From Cladorrhinum sp. PSN259 (Eukaryota; Ascomycota; Sordariomycetes; Sordariales; Podosporaceae), in the NCBI GenBank assembly GCA_033725935.1, contig MU867074.1, forward strand, positions 434,001 to 498,000: a stretch of DNA of 64,000 nt. The letters run 5' to 3'. How positions within the stretch are numbered: position 1 is the first letter of the stretch; the number at the start of each line of letters is the position of its first letter. Below the pieces are notes generated by a model. That model did no database searches. It was given only the letters and a program-made list of their open reading frames with translations, and was not told the DNA's origin. The position numbers were made by a program, and so were the translations under genes. This document shows, in pieces, positions 1 through 11,747 of this stretch.

Positions 1-573
1 AGAGCCTCAGCGGCATCTGAGGGCACCTTGGCGACAGTGGCCTTGGAGCCAGCGCCCTGCTGTACGTAGCTGCCAGCAACCTGCTTGAACTCGAGGTAAC
101 GGGTGACGTCGGTCGAAACAAGAATCTTGGTGAGCTCGCCGGAGGACATGAGGAACTTGGGCACCAAATCAATGTTCCAGTCGTTCAGGCGACCGTATTG
201 CTTCCAGGGCTCCGTGCCCGGAGTGAAGTTGCCATACTTCTTGTAAAGCTGTATCGGATCGTGTTAGAGAGAGATAACGTTCGAGCGTGGTAGGGGGTAA
301 ATAGGTGGCATACCGTCTCGAGGTTGACTGATGCTGCTTCACTGTTGGTCGGAAAGACGTCATGTCAGTCTGTAAATCTCGATCAAATAGGCGAGGATGA
401 GGAGGAGAAAGGGGGTGAGAGCGGAGAGAGACAACGCACCCGCCATAATGGTCGTTCCGGTCAATGTGCAACACCTTCTTCCCCTTGACGCTGAGCACAC
501 CGGAGAGAATGCACTCGGTCAAGCCGGTGCCCAGCACGATAACATCGTATTCCTTAGCGATCTCGTCGGCCAT
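1..573 (-). CDS. GDI1: Rab GDP-dissociation inhibitor, N-terminal part (cut by window edge)
   Basis: Rab GDI extracts prenylated GDP-bound Rab GTPases from membranes and recycles them through the cytosol. About 136 N-terminal residues are visible. The start reads MADEIAKEYDVIVLGTG, followed by the dinucleotide-binding-like GxGxxxxxG turn (GTGLTECILSG, residues about 15-25) and the RNDHYGG box, both hallmarks of the GDI/REP fold. Exons are 573-440, 341-314 (28 nt, encoding EAASVNLET) and 248-1, joined in frame by GT..AG introns. The last exon continues with LYKKYG and the family segment around FLMSSGELTKILVSTDVTRYLEF. The 3' end lies outside the window. The start is the first Met and matches the family. 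Fungi usually have a single GDI gene, which is normally essential. Confidence 0.95.
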
Positions 574-1257
574 GGTTGCGGTTCTGTTGTTTGTTTGATG
601 GGAATCGGTCTGGATATCGTAGGTTCCACTACGGCAAGATAGGTCAGGTACCGTGGGATCTCAAAAAAAGAAAGACGCTGAGCAACACAAAACAAGAAAG
701 AAAGAGTCTGGAGATCGCTGTGGATTTGAAGACGATGGAAACACCGGGTCCCGGGATATTGTGATTTGATTTGGTCTGGTTTGATTTGATTTCAATGTTG
801 GGCTTATTATTAGGTTCCCAGGTCAAGGTCATTAGAGGAGGTGGAAGCAGGTTGCTCTCGGCTCTGGTGGGGGGAAAAGAGTGCCACTGAGGGGCGGCAT
901 CATTCATCAGACAGCCCCGCACCTGGGGGTCTCCTTTGAGCTAAGCTGCAGAGAACGGCCTGTGATTCGTCACAGAGGATAGGCGGTCTGGGGAGCTCGT
1001 CTCGGCTCATTAATGCGTGGACATTGACGGACAACCCATCAAGCGCACGTCTCAATAAAGTCTATCTTTCAATACACTATCTGTACGGACTGGAATGACC
1101 CGCCCTGCTGCTGTCAGACCGTAGATGGTCGTAGTAGTATGTTTGTATATGTACGTTACAAGAACATCACCTCCATCGTCTCCCGTCGAAAGAGGTTGAT
1201 GCCCATATTGATGGGTAAATGGTTGTCAGTGGGTAGGTAGAGAGTAGATCGGTTAGT
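574..1257. other. Intergenic: GDI1 promoter and 3' flank of uL29m gene
   Basis: No ORF here has a recognisable family. The part next to 573 should hold the GDI1 promoter and leader, read on the minus strand. A short duplicated AT-rich block (gatttgattt, at about 763-795) is present. Confidence 0.6.
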
Positions 1258-2176
1258 CTATTGTGCTCTCGGGGCCTCAGTCTGGGGCTTCTCCGAAGGT
1301 ATCGTTGATGGATCTACTGCCTCCGCAATCTCAGCAGCAACAGCCTGCTCGGTGGCCTCTTCAACCGCTGCCTCTTCCTCAAGGTATTGGCTAGGTATGA
1401 AAGCAGGGCCCTTTCCAGTAAGGTCGACCTCGGGGTCATGCTTCGCGAGTTCTACGGCATCCTCCCACGCATAGAATCGCTCCGTCAGGCAATGCTTGAT
1501 GTTGCGCATGGTAAGCTTGACCTACAGATTAGACACAAACGCCAGTTAGCTTCTGTGTTTCCCTCCAACCAGGAAGAAGGGTATATCAATAGCTCACCTC
1601 GCGATCTCTTGCGTCGGCCTCGGCCTCACCAAAACCCAGTCTGCTCTTCTGCCGCTCCCAGTTGGCCGTTGCAATCCTATTCCGCTCCTTGACGCACATC
1701 CACCACAGCCTATGCAGGTCATCCCATGACTTATGTCTCAACTCCTCAACTGTCCATGCTCGACCATGTTTAGCGTCCTCCTCAGGTGGGGCAGCCACCG
1801 AGTTGCGATCTCTGAAGAAGTCCCAGAGCCCATGGTTCTCGTCCGTCACAATCTCGGGGAGCTCGGCCCTTGGGACTGGCCTGGGCAAGGGTTCGTCCGA
1901 CATGGACAACCGCCAGCGCGTGCCTGACCGGTTGAGCGCAGACTCTCCACGCTTTTTGTTCATGTCCTTGTTGCTGCGCGCGCCTACGTAGGTGTGCCTC
2001 TTGAATAGGGCAGCTGTAGTCGAGATCGGGGCAAATTGTTGCTGCTGTTGGGTTCTTGAGGAGGAAGCTGGGATCGCTCGTCTGGATGTCAATCGTAATT
2101 GCTTCTGCATTGTCGACATGGTGGATATTCTGCTGACCGCGGCGCCCATCGAGGGCCAAATCGCGGGGGTTGTCAT
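1258..2176 (-). CDS. MRPL4: Mitochondrial large-subunit ribosomal protein uL29m (MRP-L47/Mrpl4 family)
   Basis: Component of the mitochondrial 54S ribosomal subunit, near the polypeptide exit tunnel in known mitoribosomes. Exons 2176-1598 and 1521-1258 give 280 residues. The join reads ARDRE|VKLTMRNIK in frame. The family signature is clear: WTVEELRHKSWDDLHRLWW, then NIATANWERQ-like text, then MRNIKHCLTERFYAWEDA. The first 60 or so residues are rich in Ser, Thr and Arg and poor in acid, as expected for a mitochondrial targeting peptide. The start is uncertain: internal Mets at residues 10, 20 and 23 could also serve. The C-terminal 60 residues are an acidic Ala/Glu-rich tail typical of fungal versions. 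The gene is divergent from the small membrane protein gene at 2691. Confidence 0.9.
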
Positions 2177-2690
2177 CGTGATCGGTATTGGGATGGTGAG
2201 GGCGGAGCTGGTGGGCTAGCAATCCTATCACAGCTTTCCTGGTGTTTCGTTGAGAGTGAAGGATGGCCTGGGCAAGCCGTAGCTGTATTGTCAGGCCCGT
2301 CGATGTGGTGACTCCCAATTCAGACTCCTTGCTGCCGCAGCGCTCGAGGTTCTCAACGCAACCTTGCAACTTCAAAATTTGGGTGGTCCGAGCGCCGCCC
2401 AACTTCCTGGGAGCTGGGGTCGTGGGTCCTGTCGTGGGTCCTTGTCGTGCCTGTGATTGCCGGATCAAACCAGTATCCGCCCGGTGCAAGAACGAACCGC
2501 AACGGCACTAATAAATGCATAAAGCTTGAAAGCTGCATAACAGTTGTACATATATGTACAATACATATCGTGGAGAAACCATCCGGCCACACTAAACATC
2601 ATCCAAATAACAGCCTTGCCCTGTTCTCTCACTATCTCCAAGTCTGCAACAAGTTTCAGTTGCTCGACGTAAGCATATCCTTCAGATACC
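2177..2690. promoter_or_regulatory. Shared divergent promoter region
   Basis: This 514 bp stretch separates the divergent starts of the uL29m gene (minus) and the 64-residue membrane protein gene (plus). It must hold both promoters. No TATA-like element or factor site stands out. ORFs overlapping it look like frame shadows. Confidence 0.5.
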
Positions 2691-2952
2691 ATGTCTCTTT
2701 TGCGGTAAGTCTTTCTTTTTCCGAAGTCCTCGTTACTGCCCTGTCACTCACCATTGCCATAGAACCTACAGAGCCCTGTCCTCGAATGCAAAGTTAGGTG
2801 TCGGGGTCGGCCTCCTGGCTTGGGGTTTAATAGGTCTCCAATTCACCGACAAAGCCGAGGAAAAGCTAGGTTACACACCAACCGAGGCCGATAAAGAAGC
2901 TTTGGAGAAGATGACACCCAAGATTCATACTGTTCCAAGAGGGAGGCCATAG
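2691..2952 (+). CDS. Small conserved-looking single-pass membrane protein, 64 aa, probably mitochondrial
   Basis: Two exons, 2691-2704 (14 nt) and 2772-2952, join through a GTAAGT donor and a CCTACAG acceptor to encode 64 residues. The protein starts MSLLRALSSNAKLG, an Arg/Ser N-terminus. One hydrophobic helix follows (VGVGLLAWGLIGLQF, about residues 15-29), then a charged tail (DKAEEKLGYTPTEADKEAL) ending IHTVPRGRP. The layout resembles small accessory proteins of the inner mitochondrial membrane in fungi. I do not recognise a named family with certainty; an Mco6-like micro-ORF is one guess. The first exon is far too short for ORF finders, so this gene is easily missed. Support comes from clean splice sites, exact frame closure and coding-like composition. 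Confidence 0.72.
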
Positions 2953-3848
2953 GACCTTGGATAGAGAAGGAAGCAAAACTGAAGACATCACTCATGAACC
3001 AAGATGAGAGGAGGGGGCTATTTGTTACAAAATCGCCTGTTTTCATCTGCACCAACTTTGACTCTAAATGGCCAGCAACGCCTCGCCAAAGCTCTAATGT
3101 ATGTATATGATGTCTGACACTGATGTACATTCTCCGAGCATGCAACGTCCCTTATGTCTCCCGTTCAACCCACTCCCATTTTAACACCTGAACCACCCAT
3201 CCCGAGAGAGAGTAAGAAAACAAAATGTATCGCCCTTCCCCTTTTGTCACCCCTTCTTTTTAATATTTTTCCTTTGCTCCATGAACCAAACAGTAAACTC
3301 CCTTTTCATCTGTTTTTGTAGCCCCCACTCTCACTAGACGTCCCAACGATAGAAAGAGTGTGCGTGGGCAGGAAAAGGTACCATTACCGCCACAGTTGGT
3401 GTGAATCGTGGAGCTTGGAGCAACCACCATTCTACCTTTCTTGTCTCCCATACCATCGGACAACCCAAAAGAGAAAAAAAGCCCAATCACCCTCCTCCCA
3501 CCCAGCTTGCTTCCGAACTTCGGTCTATTTGTCGTTGCGGTACGGGAACATCTCTCTTATGCAAAGCCGTAAAAAGAAAAAAGAAAAAAGTCTATTCATC
3601 AACCCCGTGATGCAAGCACATGAGCCGCCGCCACCGGTGCCAGTCTGATGCAGTAACGGGAAATTGTCGGAACTTTTGTGCAAGTCTTGGTCCAGACCAC
3701 CATGACTTGATTGTTGAGAGAAAAGACGAAAAAAAGGAAATGAGGAAAGCAGATGGATCCCCATGTAAAACACCCTAGAAAATGAAACAGAACGCCGTTA
3801 TGAATGCAGAGAATTCAAATGATGCCCGGTGTAAGCCACATCATGCCG
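2953..3848. other. Intergenic between convergent genes
   Basis: 896 bp between the convergent 3' ends of the small membrane protein gene and the C2H2 factor gene. It is rich in homopurine/homopyrimidine and poly-A/T runs, consistent with two 3' UTRs. No gene seen. Confidence 0.6.
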
Positions 3849-6800
3849 CTAAATCTTTTTTTGGTATTGCCTGTTGCCCCCTTGAGCATGAGCAGTTGAA
3901 TATCCAGGCGGTTTTGCTGTCATTGGAAGAGGCTGGAAAAACATTGTCATGTCCAGCGTCATTCCCTCAATACGACTGTCCTCACCAACCTCTCCGAACG
4001 ATCCCAGTTCCTCTTCGTGTGATGCGCCATACGTCGAAACCCAGTTCTTCACCCACTGCACCATACACGCGATATGAACAAAGCGCTGGTCCGACGTCAT
4101 GTGCAGATCCTTGATCCGTGTGTGCTTGACCAAGTGTTTCACCAACCAGTAGAAGTAAACCCCATGCTCTGAAACCCAATGTCGATGAAAATTGACAATG
4201 CCGGTGGGCGGAAGCTGTACCTGAGTGTCCCAATCCCATACCATCTTGAACTTCTCAAGCGCAGCCAACAAGTTCTGTTGCATCTGTGTCTGAATAACCT
4301 CGTCACCGATATCCACAGGAGTCGCACGGGCACTGTCGACTGGAGTAGGGGCGCCCGTTGATCCGATTAACCAGCCATTGGGCGGTGAATATGTTTGGTT
4401 TTGGCTGACAAGATTGGCACTGTCCCGCAATTGAGCTTGTCGCATAATTTGGAGAAGTGCGTAGATCAAAATAAACTTCCCATCCCAGTTGGTGGTTCCT
4501 GGTTGTAGCTGTGAGCGGTGACCAAGGAGAGTATTCAGCGCTGAGCGCAAGCCTAGGCGGCTAGAGCCATGAGTACCACCAGGATTGCGAGCCCTCGCAA
4601 TGTTGTGCCCATAGAAACCCAACGCCTCAGCACAGTTGAGCCGGGTTGTTGCATCCCATACAGCATCATCAGCGGGCAGCGGAAGATCAATTTCAAAAGG
4701 GTCAAACTGTGGGAACCGGTTGAAGTAGAGCCCAAGAGTAGCGTCGTACATGAATATCAGATACAGCGTCCGAATGCGTTTCTCTTGTTCGATCCAACGA
4801 GTCCAATCGAACTGAGTTGCAGGTGGAAAGCTGATTAAACCAAACTCTGCTTGGTGAGCGGGGCTACGGAGGGTTTCATCTGTAAAGAGGCAGATAAGAT
4901 TGGCGTTCCTGGCAAGAGAGGCAACCAGGGGCCAATCTCTCAACGCCTTCTCTCGATGTGCCGCAGTCCCGTGCCAAGTAAATAAGATCTGAACAAGCAT
5001 GATTGCCTGGAGCTTTTCCAAATAAGCTGCGGTATGGTCAAAGGAGCTCCAGTCGAACTTGACATGAAACGACGCATTCGGGGACACCGACAAAAACGTG
5101 TGCGACGATTTCTCGATTGCTGAGCTTACAAGGTCCATGAGTTGTCGAGTATGATCCGCCGAAATCAAGGGCGAGTAGCAGGCCCCAATACAACACATGG
5201 CAGCCACAAGACCGGCATATGCATCCATGGCGCAGAATGTGGGAACATGAAGAAACGAAAAATGAGCATGAAAATTGAAATAGCCATTAAGAAGATGTTG
5301 GATATAACCGGGCTGTAAGTATAAGGTAACGTTGGTCTGTTGGGAATCCAAAAATCGTATTAACTTGGAGGAAAGCTGCTCGTAGGAGTTAGGATAGGAG
5401 GGTGAGGATATTCCCCAAGAGGGAAACACGGTAGAGTCGGTAGTCGCGTCGCCCGGATTGCCAACCGCTCGTTCGGGGCTGCGATTAGGCTCGGGTTTGA
5501 TTGCGGTCTGCCTCTGTCCCTTGTCAGTGTTAGGTTGGAAATCACTTGTATGGGGAGGGTGGTGGTGCGAACCAGATGGAAACATTTGCGACCAGTCTGC
5601 CGTATTAGATCCTCCGAACATGGGCATGCCATTTTGGTTCTGAGGCATGCTGTAGTTGGCCAGCTGGGGGTTGATGTTGGCGACCTCGCCGCCATTGTAA
5701 GTCTGGTCGAAGCTACCGGGGCGCGTCGATGCGCCCATAACTGATGCTGTCATGCTTCGCCTGTCGCGGTTGGTATCATCAATTCTATTGATGCTGCTAG
5801 ACCGTGAAAGCTGGTTCTGATCATTGGGGATGTTGTTCATGCCATCGGAAGCGGGAATAAGCCCAAAAGGGTGAACCATTCCCTCGCCCGGCATGTTGTT
5901 CATGCCGTTATGAATGTGGTTGGCATCGCCTTCACCGCCCATTGCCTTGGCTTGGGCAGCAGCGTTCTTCTTTACGTGTGCCTGGGGATGGGACAAATGG
6001 CTGGCGCCAGTCGGGTTACCGCGACGGACAGAGCACTTAATGAAGTGACGCTTAAGAATATCAGAGCGCGAGAATGTATCGCGGCACAGAACGCACATGT
6101 AAGGGCGGTCGCCAGTGTCTGCAAGAAGGTCCACAGTCAGAAACAAAGTCGAGATGGAATAGAGATTGGCACTTACGTCTCAGGAGATGGCGCTTTAGGT
6201 GCTTAGCATGAAGATAAGTCTTCGTGCAGTGAGGGCAGGGAAATTTCCCATCGGCATCCTTCTGAGGGATCTGGTTCTTGGCCTGCGAAGTTCCGGCTGC
6301 GGGTGCTGCGGGCCTGCCAGGAGCACTGGGGAGGATGCCTCTACGACCTTGCGAACCAACAACATGAGTTGGCTGATCACCACCCTCGGTAATCATTGAG
6401 TTCTGAGGCATCAGAGGGCTCTGACCGTACGGGGAAGGGATTCCGCCCTGCGACATGACTCCACTTGCCGGCATCGGGCGGAGTACGGGTGGGGCACGCA
6501 CGCCCGGGGACGGAGCGGGCGCAATTGGCTGTGGATGCGAAGACGCGGTGGTCGTCTGAGGCAGCATGGTGGAAGACGCGCCGGGATACGGCTGAGGCGG
6601 GTACGGGTTGTTATTCATGATGGGATAACCAGTTCCGCGGCCTGCGCTCTGCTGAGGCGGGGGAGGGTAGCTATTGTTCATGTTGTTGCCGTTACCAGAC
6701 GTGTTTGAGGTGGTTGATGTACGCGGAGGGTGGGGGGGATAGTTCGCGTACGAAGGAGGTTGCTGCATAACAGGGTTGCTTGGCTGGAGTGGCGGTAGAG

Positions 6801-6930
6801 TCTGCGGAGTGACCCCCGAGGACTGGTGATGATGATGCTGAATTGAATGCTGTGACACGGTCGAATGCGATGGATATGATGCTGCCGACGTGTTTATGAC
6901 ATTCGCCGAACCGTTGGGCAGACCTTCCAT
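3849..6930 (-). CDS. C2H2 zinc-finger transcription factor with fungal-specific regulatory domain
   Basis: Exons 6930-6177 and 6118-3849 give 1007 residues. The intron lies exactly inside the linker between the two zinc fingers; splicing restores the linker HTGDRPY. Residues 1-220 are low-complexity (Pro, Gln, Asn, Ser, a His run). Finger 1 is C-x2-C-x12-H-x3-H at about 232-252. Finger 2 is C-x2-C-x12-H-x3-C at about 260-280, with the last ligand Cys instead of His. An acidic, Asn-rich spacer follows. From about residue 480 the text resembles the fungal transcription factor domain (PF04082-like): LLNGYFNFHAHFSFLHVPTF, then alpha-helical segments including TLYLIFMYDATLGLYFNRFP. The target genes are unknown. 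The 10.7 kb gene-free stretch upstream suggests complex regulation (inference). Family assignment is firm; orthology is not. Confidence 0.88.
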
Positions 6931-7466
6931 AATCCGTCACACAAATACCTAGAGTGGTGAGCACAGAACAACCATCCGAGCCGAGGCGTCGAAGGGCTTT
7001 GTGCACTCGTGTGTTTGAGGGAGGATGCACGCGCGCGACGAGTATATCCCTCGATTTTCAGTGGGTTTGAAAACCTGCGAAGTCCGAATTGTATACAAAG
7101 ACGCAAAATCCAAGCGTGTCGCACGACAATTGTTTTGCGCGCCGGTTTGTTCTTTTTCTTTTGGAAGTTCCCTTCTCTTTCTTTTTTCCTCTCTTTGTCG
7201 ATTCGTTTCGCGCCCGTTGAAAAGATGCGGTGCGATGCAATGCGATGCGCCGACGACTAGGTCCTTGTGTTACCTGCAGCCGCGATCTGGAGTCGTCGAG
7301 GTCGGCGGCACGTTGAAGGGGGGTGCTCAGAGGTGGAGAATACCCTAAGCGGAAAGATGAGGCTTAAAGGAAAAAAGATGTGGTAAGTGGAGAGAAATGG
7401 AGAGGTTTGAGTGGAAAGTCGGGGTGGAGACCCTCTCTTTTTGTGCTGCGAGACCTTTTAATCTTT

Positions 7467-7489
7467 GGGGCGGGCTTTGGGGGAGGGGG
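7467..7489 (+). other. Canonical G-quadruplex motif
   Basis: Four G runs of 4, 3, 5 and 5 are separated by loops of 1, 4 and 1 bases on the plus strand. This fits the G3+N1-7 rule exactly. It lies 540 bp upstream of the C2H2 factor start codon, with G on the non-template side of the factor's opposite strand. Folding in the cell is not shown. Confidence 0.55.
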
Positions 7490-10400
7490 AAAAAAGCTGA
7501 CAGGTACTTGGCTGAGTGGGCAGTGGGCAGAAGGTGGGTTATACAGCTGCTGGTGGGCGGCCACTGGCGGACAACCGTTGGGTACCGTGGTACCTGTCCA
7601 GGGTGAGTGGAGCCGGATCAAGGGTGCGAACGTGGGAAAATTTGAAGACCCTCCGTTGAAATGGAGAACGAGCTCTGGTGCCAGACCTGGTTCGACCGGA
7701 AATCAAGACTTTCTGTTGGTGGAGAGAAGAGCACTGATTCCGACTTTAACGCTGCTGTTGCGGCTTCTGCTGCTGTCTCTCTTGTCCTTCAATTGCAGTC
7801 GTTGTCGAGTGAGGCAGGATTGGATGCAGACGCAAGCTTTGGGCAGTCTCGCAGAGTGGGACTGTGGATTGTGGAAGAGGGAAAAAGGGAAAGTGGATAA
7901 AAATCAAGAAGCGCGCGAGGTACTAAAAGACAAGTCTGGTCTGGGAAGGGACGGACGACGGGGACAAGTCGGGGAGTGGCAGGTGGCAGGCGCGGTGCTC
8001 AGGCCAGGCCATGGCAAATCAGGATTAAGCAGCAGAATCGAAAAGAATACAAAACCAAGACGCCTCCTGGTAGTCTTTGCTCGCTGATACTGGAACTGAG
8101 GCATGTAGCTAAGTCCGGAAACGTGTTTTGACTCTGGCGCACCCAAAAAGCGATACTGCCTTTAGCAACGCTTATTTTGATGAGAACTTGATTGTCCCTT
8201 ACTCGAGACCTTGCTGCTGACCGCGCAGAGTTCTACCAAACTGCCAGCAATACCCAGCGACGAGTTCGGCAAATTCCATCTCGTAAGCATCCATCAATCC
8301 CTATTCTCTATCAACATTTTCCATATTTGTACCGGCCTGAAGTGACCTCATCACGCACAGTGCGGCATAGCTTGGCATTTCACGGATCAGGTATCGAGAG
8401 AAGGGGACCTTCTTGGCACAGTGGCCCGAGGGAACGACTGGCAGGGAATGGCTGGAGGAAGGGTGCTCCGAACAAGGAGCTTCGCGGCTTGTTGTTGCTT
8501 GCTGTCCAGTAGGGTATGTGCCGTTACATGTGATGCATGTTGCCCAACGGGCCGGATGTCCCTCTTCTGTTCTCGCCCAAGAACCGTGGCGTATCTTGAA
8601 GATGCTTGCTATGCAGCGCGAACCTGCTGGGCCAGTCTCTCATATCCAGAGAGAGTGGTGGTTTCAATCGAGCATCTGTGCTGCTGTTGGGTCCAGCATC
8701 CGTTCCCGACAAGAGACGGTCAGGTGGGAGGAGCCAGCTGTGTACATAACCACTGCCATCACGCTAGCCTGACTGGGTAATTTCATGGAACACTACACCG
8801 TTTGCGGCATAGGCAGGTTTTATCGACACAAGTCGAAGGATGTACGATACCGTATTAATTACATCAAAGTTCTGTACAGTGCCCGTCTGCGCTGTGGCCG
8901 AAAACAACGCCACCAACTCCGAAGATGCCGCTTTTCTATCTTTTTTCCATGATACCAAGGAAGAAAAAGAAATATCATTGCAATTTTTTTATCATTTTTG
9001 CCTCACAGCGAACAAGTCTTCTGTCCAAACCCAGACACATCTCTCGGCATTACCTATACATATCCAACCAAAAACGTAACTAAATCTAGGTCTAAACGGA
9101 TATGGCCGTCAGCCGACAATACGGCATAGGTAGCCGTCGTCTTGTGAGCATTGACGTACCAGCATGAGATATTGAGACCATCACCAATCACCGTGAAGAG
9201 GGTGCACAGACGAGGTTGGTGCTATTAATAATCGGATACTGGGGGCAAATTACGAGAGAGATTTGGGCGGTCTCTTACATCGACTTAGAGACATTGCCCA
9301 TAATCACGGCCCGAACAGAGTATGATTTCTTCTTCTCGAACTCTTGGGAAGAAGTCTCATATTAACAGGTGCCTGTCGCAAGACCCGGCTGATGCCACTC
9401 GGAGGAGGACCAGGGTTCCTGGCAACAGGTACCTTCGCCTTTGCGTCCCTGGCTTGACAGAAACTTTGATTGTCATTGTCCGTAACCATCGAGCCATCCA
9501 AACTCCAAGCCATGGGTTGATGGCGTGGATGGCGTTGAGGCCGAGTCACTCTGTTGCAGAAGTTGCGGTGAGAGAGATAGAGGATGGATGGGAATTGTGC
9601 CGCACTGCTTCCGTCGGGTAGTTCGGTTATCTGAGCGGCTGTCGGATGCTGAGCCTACATTCCCTGAAAAGTCGACTTCACACGGAGCGCTGCTGCTCAA
9701 TCAGGCGGGCATTGACGGATGCTGCGTACACTGTACAATACCGTTACACAAACCGACACCACACCAACCCAACCACCATCACTACGCACCACACCACCAC
9801 ATACGCAGAGCAAATATTCTCCAAGTTGGAAAAAACCATCCGTCACCCATCACTCATCCATCATCCGCAACGAACCGCAGCACCGCACAGCAGAGTACAG
9901 CAGAGCACCACAGGACGCGGTATCACTCGGCTCGGTCACACCTGAACTGACCTGTGCCATTTCATCAAATACTTCGCCGCGGTCAGCTTCAGATCCCTCC
10001 TGTTGTGACCGCTTGCAGATTGACTTGCTTCGCATGTCCCTTTTATTTTGAGATTTCCAGATTCAGCAGATATTCAGTCCTGTTTGAAAACGTTTTGGGA
10101 CTGCCGCCCCCCAACTCGCGCGCCGGAAGCGATAGGATTGGCAACCGCCCACTTCCCTTGCGGGTGGCTCCTGACGGACTTGGTGTGATGATGTGCATTA
10201 TCCACGAGTCAAGAATTGTCGAGCGAAGCAGCCCCAGACGGGAATCCCTGCGCTGCACTCCATTCGACCTCGGTTTATCCTGATAAACAGGGGGGCAACT
10301 GAGCAATTGATGCCGAGAGGAAAAGGAGGGGGGCGCTGGGACTACGATGGTGGTTTGTTGGCGCTCAGTCGCACTGTGCCGCTTGTACCGTCTCATCGGC

Positions 10401-11711
10401 GAATACTTGCCGTATGACGACAACTCGGCGACTCCATCGGCTCACAAAAAGAACAACCGCCAGAGAGATGCAATACACATTTGAGTAATAAACAGCGTTG
10501 AAACACAGCACATTGGGGGATGTGCCTAGGGCCCCTGATTTTGGCAATGCCAACTGGCTAGTCTACACCAGATAGTCTGGCTTGGAATGCTTGTCGCATT
10601 GATAATACCTATCTGCAACGCGTCGTCTACGAGACGGACATCCAATGGCGCTGGATGATGATTTATCCTTCGCCCGCCAAACCCGCGGGGCACACAAACA
10701 GGCACGCACACATACAGTCACTGCCGTCAAGTAACAACCCATCAGGCACGGGAGCATATTTATCTGATTTTATTACAGATTTTCTGCGCGTCAGCCGCCG
10801 TGCGGGCAGCGCGTTGCATTGAGGATTGCCGACGCGTCGTCGTGGCATCCCACGCATGGCGTCGGATGAAAGTGGCCCCTCCCTGGATCGATCAACTAAC
10901 GGCGAGTGGGTGGAGAGCTTGGGGCGATCCAAAGCTGCTTAATGAGGCTCTGGGAGGGTCCCTATCGTGAACCCACACCTGCGGGTTCTGTGTGACATAA
11001 ATAATTGGAGTCGTGAGGGGCGTTTTCTAGAAGGGCGGCAAGCTCCACTGAAAAGGCTCATTCAAGCCCCCCCTCAAACCCACCATATCAAAAGCAAATA
11101 ATAACACACGCCGCCTCCGGCATTACGGACACCACCGACGACAGCTGGGGACTTACGGACCCTGCGCTACAACGACATCCGTCTACCGTCGCTGCCGAAA
11201 TACTGGGTCTCATGCTTCGTATCGGCGTCGGCAGCGAGCCGATGCCAAGCCATATGCGCCCTACTCCGACCAGGTCAGTTTTATTCCGGGGATGAGAGTA
11301 GCCGACGACGACAAAAACATGCCACGTCGCTCGCAGCGAGTCAGGGCTCAGGGTGGGAAGGGGTCAGGAGGCTTGGAGCGACAGCCCGACCGAGCGAGCC
11401 AGAGCGACAACGGCATCGAGACCACCTGCCAAATCCAACCTCGCCGGCCGGTCTCTCGGCCGCAGGTTGCTTTTCTGTTCTGTTGGCCTACGTTGACTAC
11501 GGTATGATGTTGTAAGGCAACCTTACCTTAGCTCCTGGTTTGGGCTCTCTCTCTGGCTTTATCCCGCAGCAGCCGAGCTTGGGAGAAACAGGCACGCTTG
11601 CCGCCGTCCGCGTCGGCCACCTGTGGGCGGATCGGCACAGAGTTCTAGGTAGTTCCTACAGGAACCAAACATCGCGGGGTTTTCTTTTAGTTTTGGGCGC
11701 CTGTGTTTTGG

Positions 11712-11747
11712 CCCCCCCCCCTCTCCCCCCTCCTCCCCTCCCTCCAC
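11712..11747 (-). other. C-rich tract; G-quadruplex motif on minus strand
   Basis: A C10 run followed by further C runs of 6 and 4, broken by single T or TCT, gives G runs with short loops on the minus strand. It meets the G3+N1-7 rule. It lies about 4.8 kb upstream of the C2H2 factor. Confidence 0.5.

Noticed and set aside
1782..2489. 235-codon minus-strand ORF overlapping uL29m
   Set aside because: A frame shadow; the uL29m frame carries the conserved family motifs.
7677..7705. GGTTCGA-type B-box resembling a tRNA promoter
   Set aside because: No matching A-box and no cloverleaf could be drawn around it.
7380..8087. 235-codon plus-strand ORF in the gene-free stretch
   Set aside because: Composition follows GC-rich repeats (Gly/Trp/Arg/Leu runs), there is no domain, and the overlapping opposite and shifted frames are equally open. 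Read as chance.
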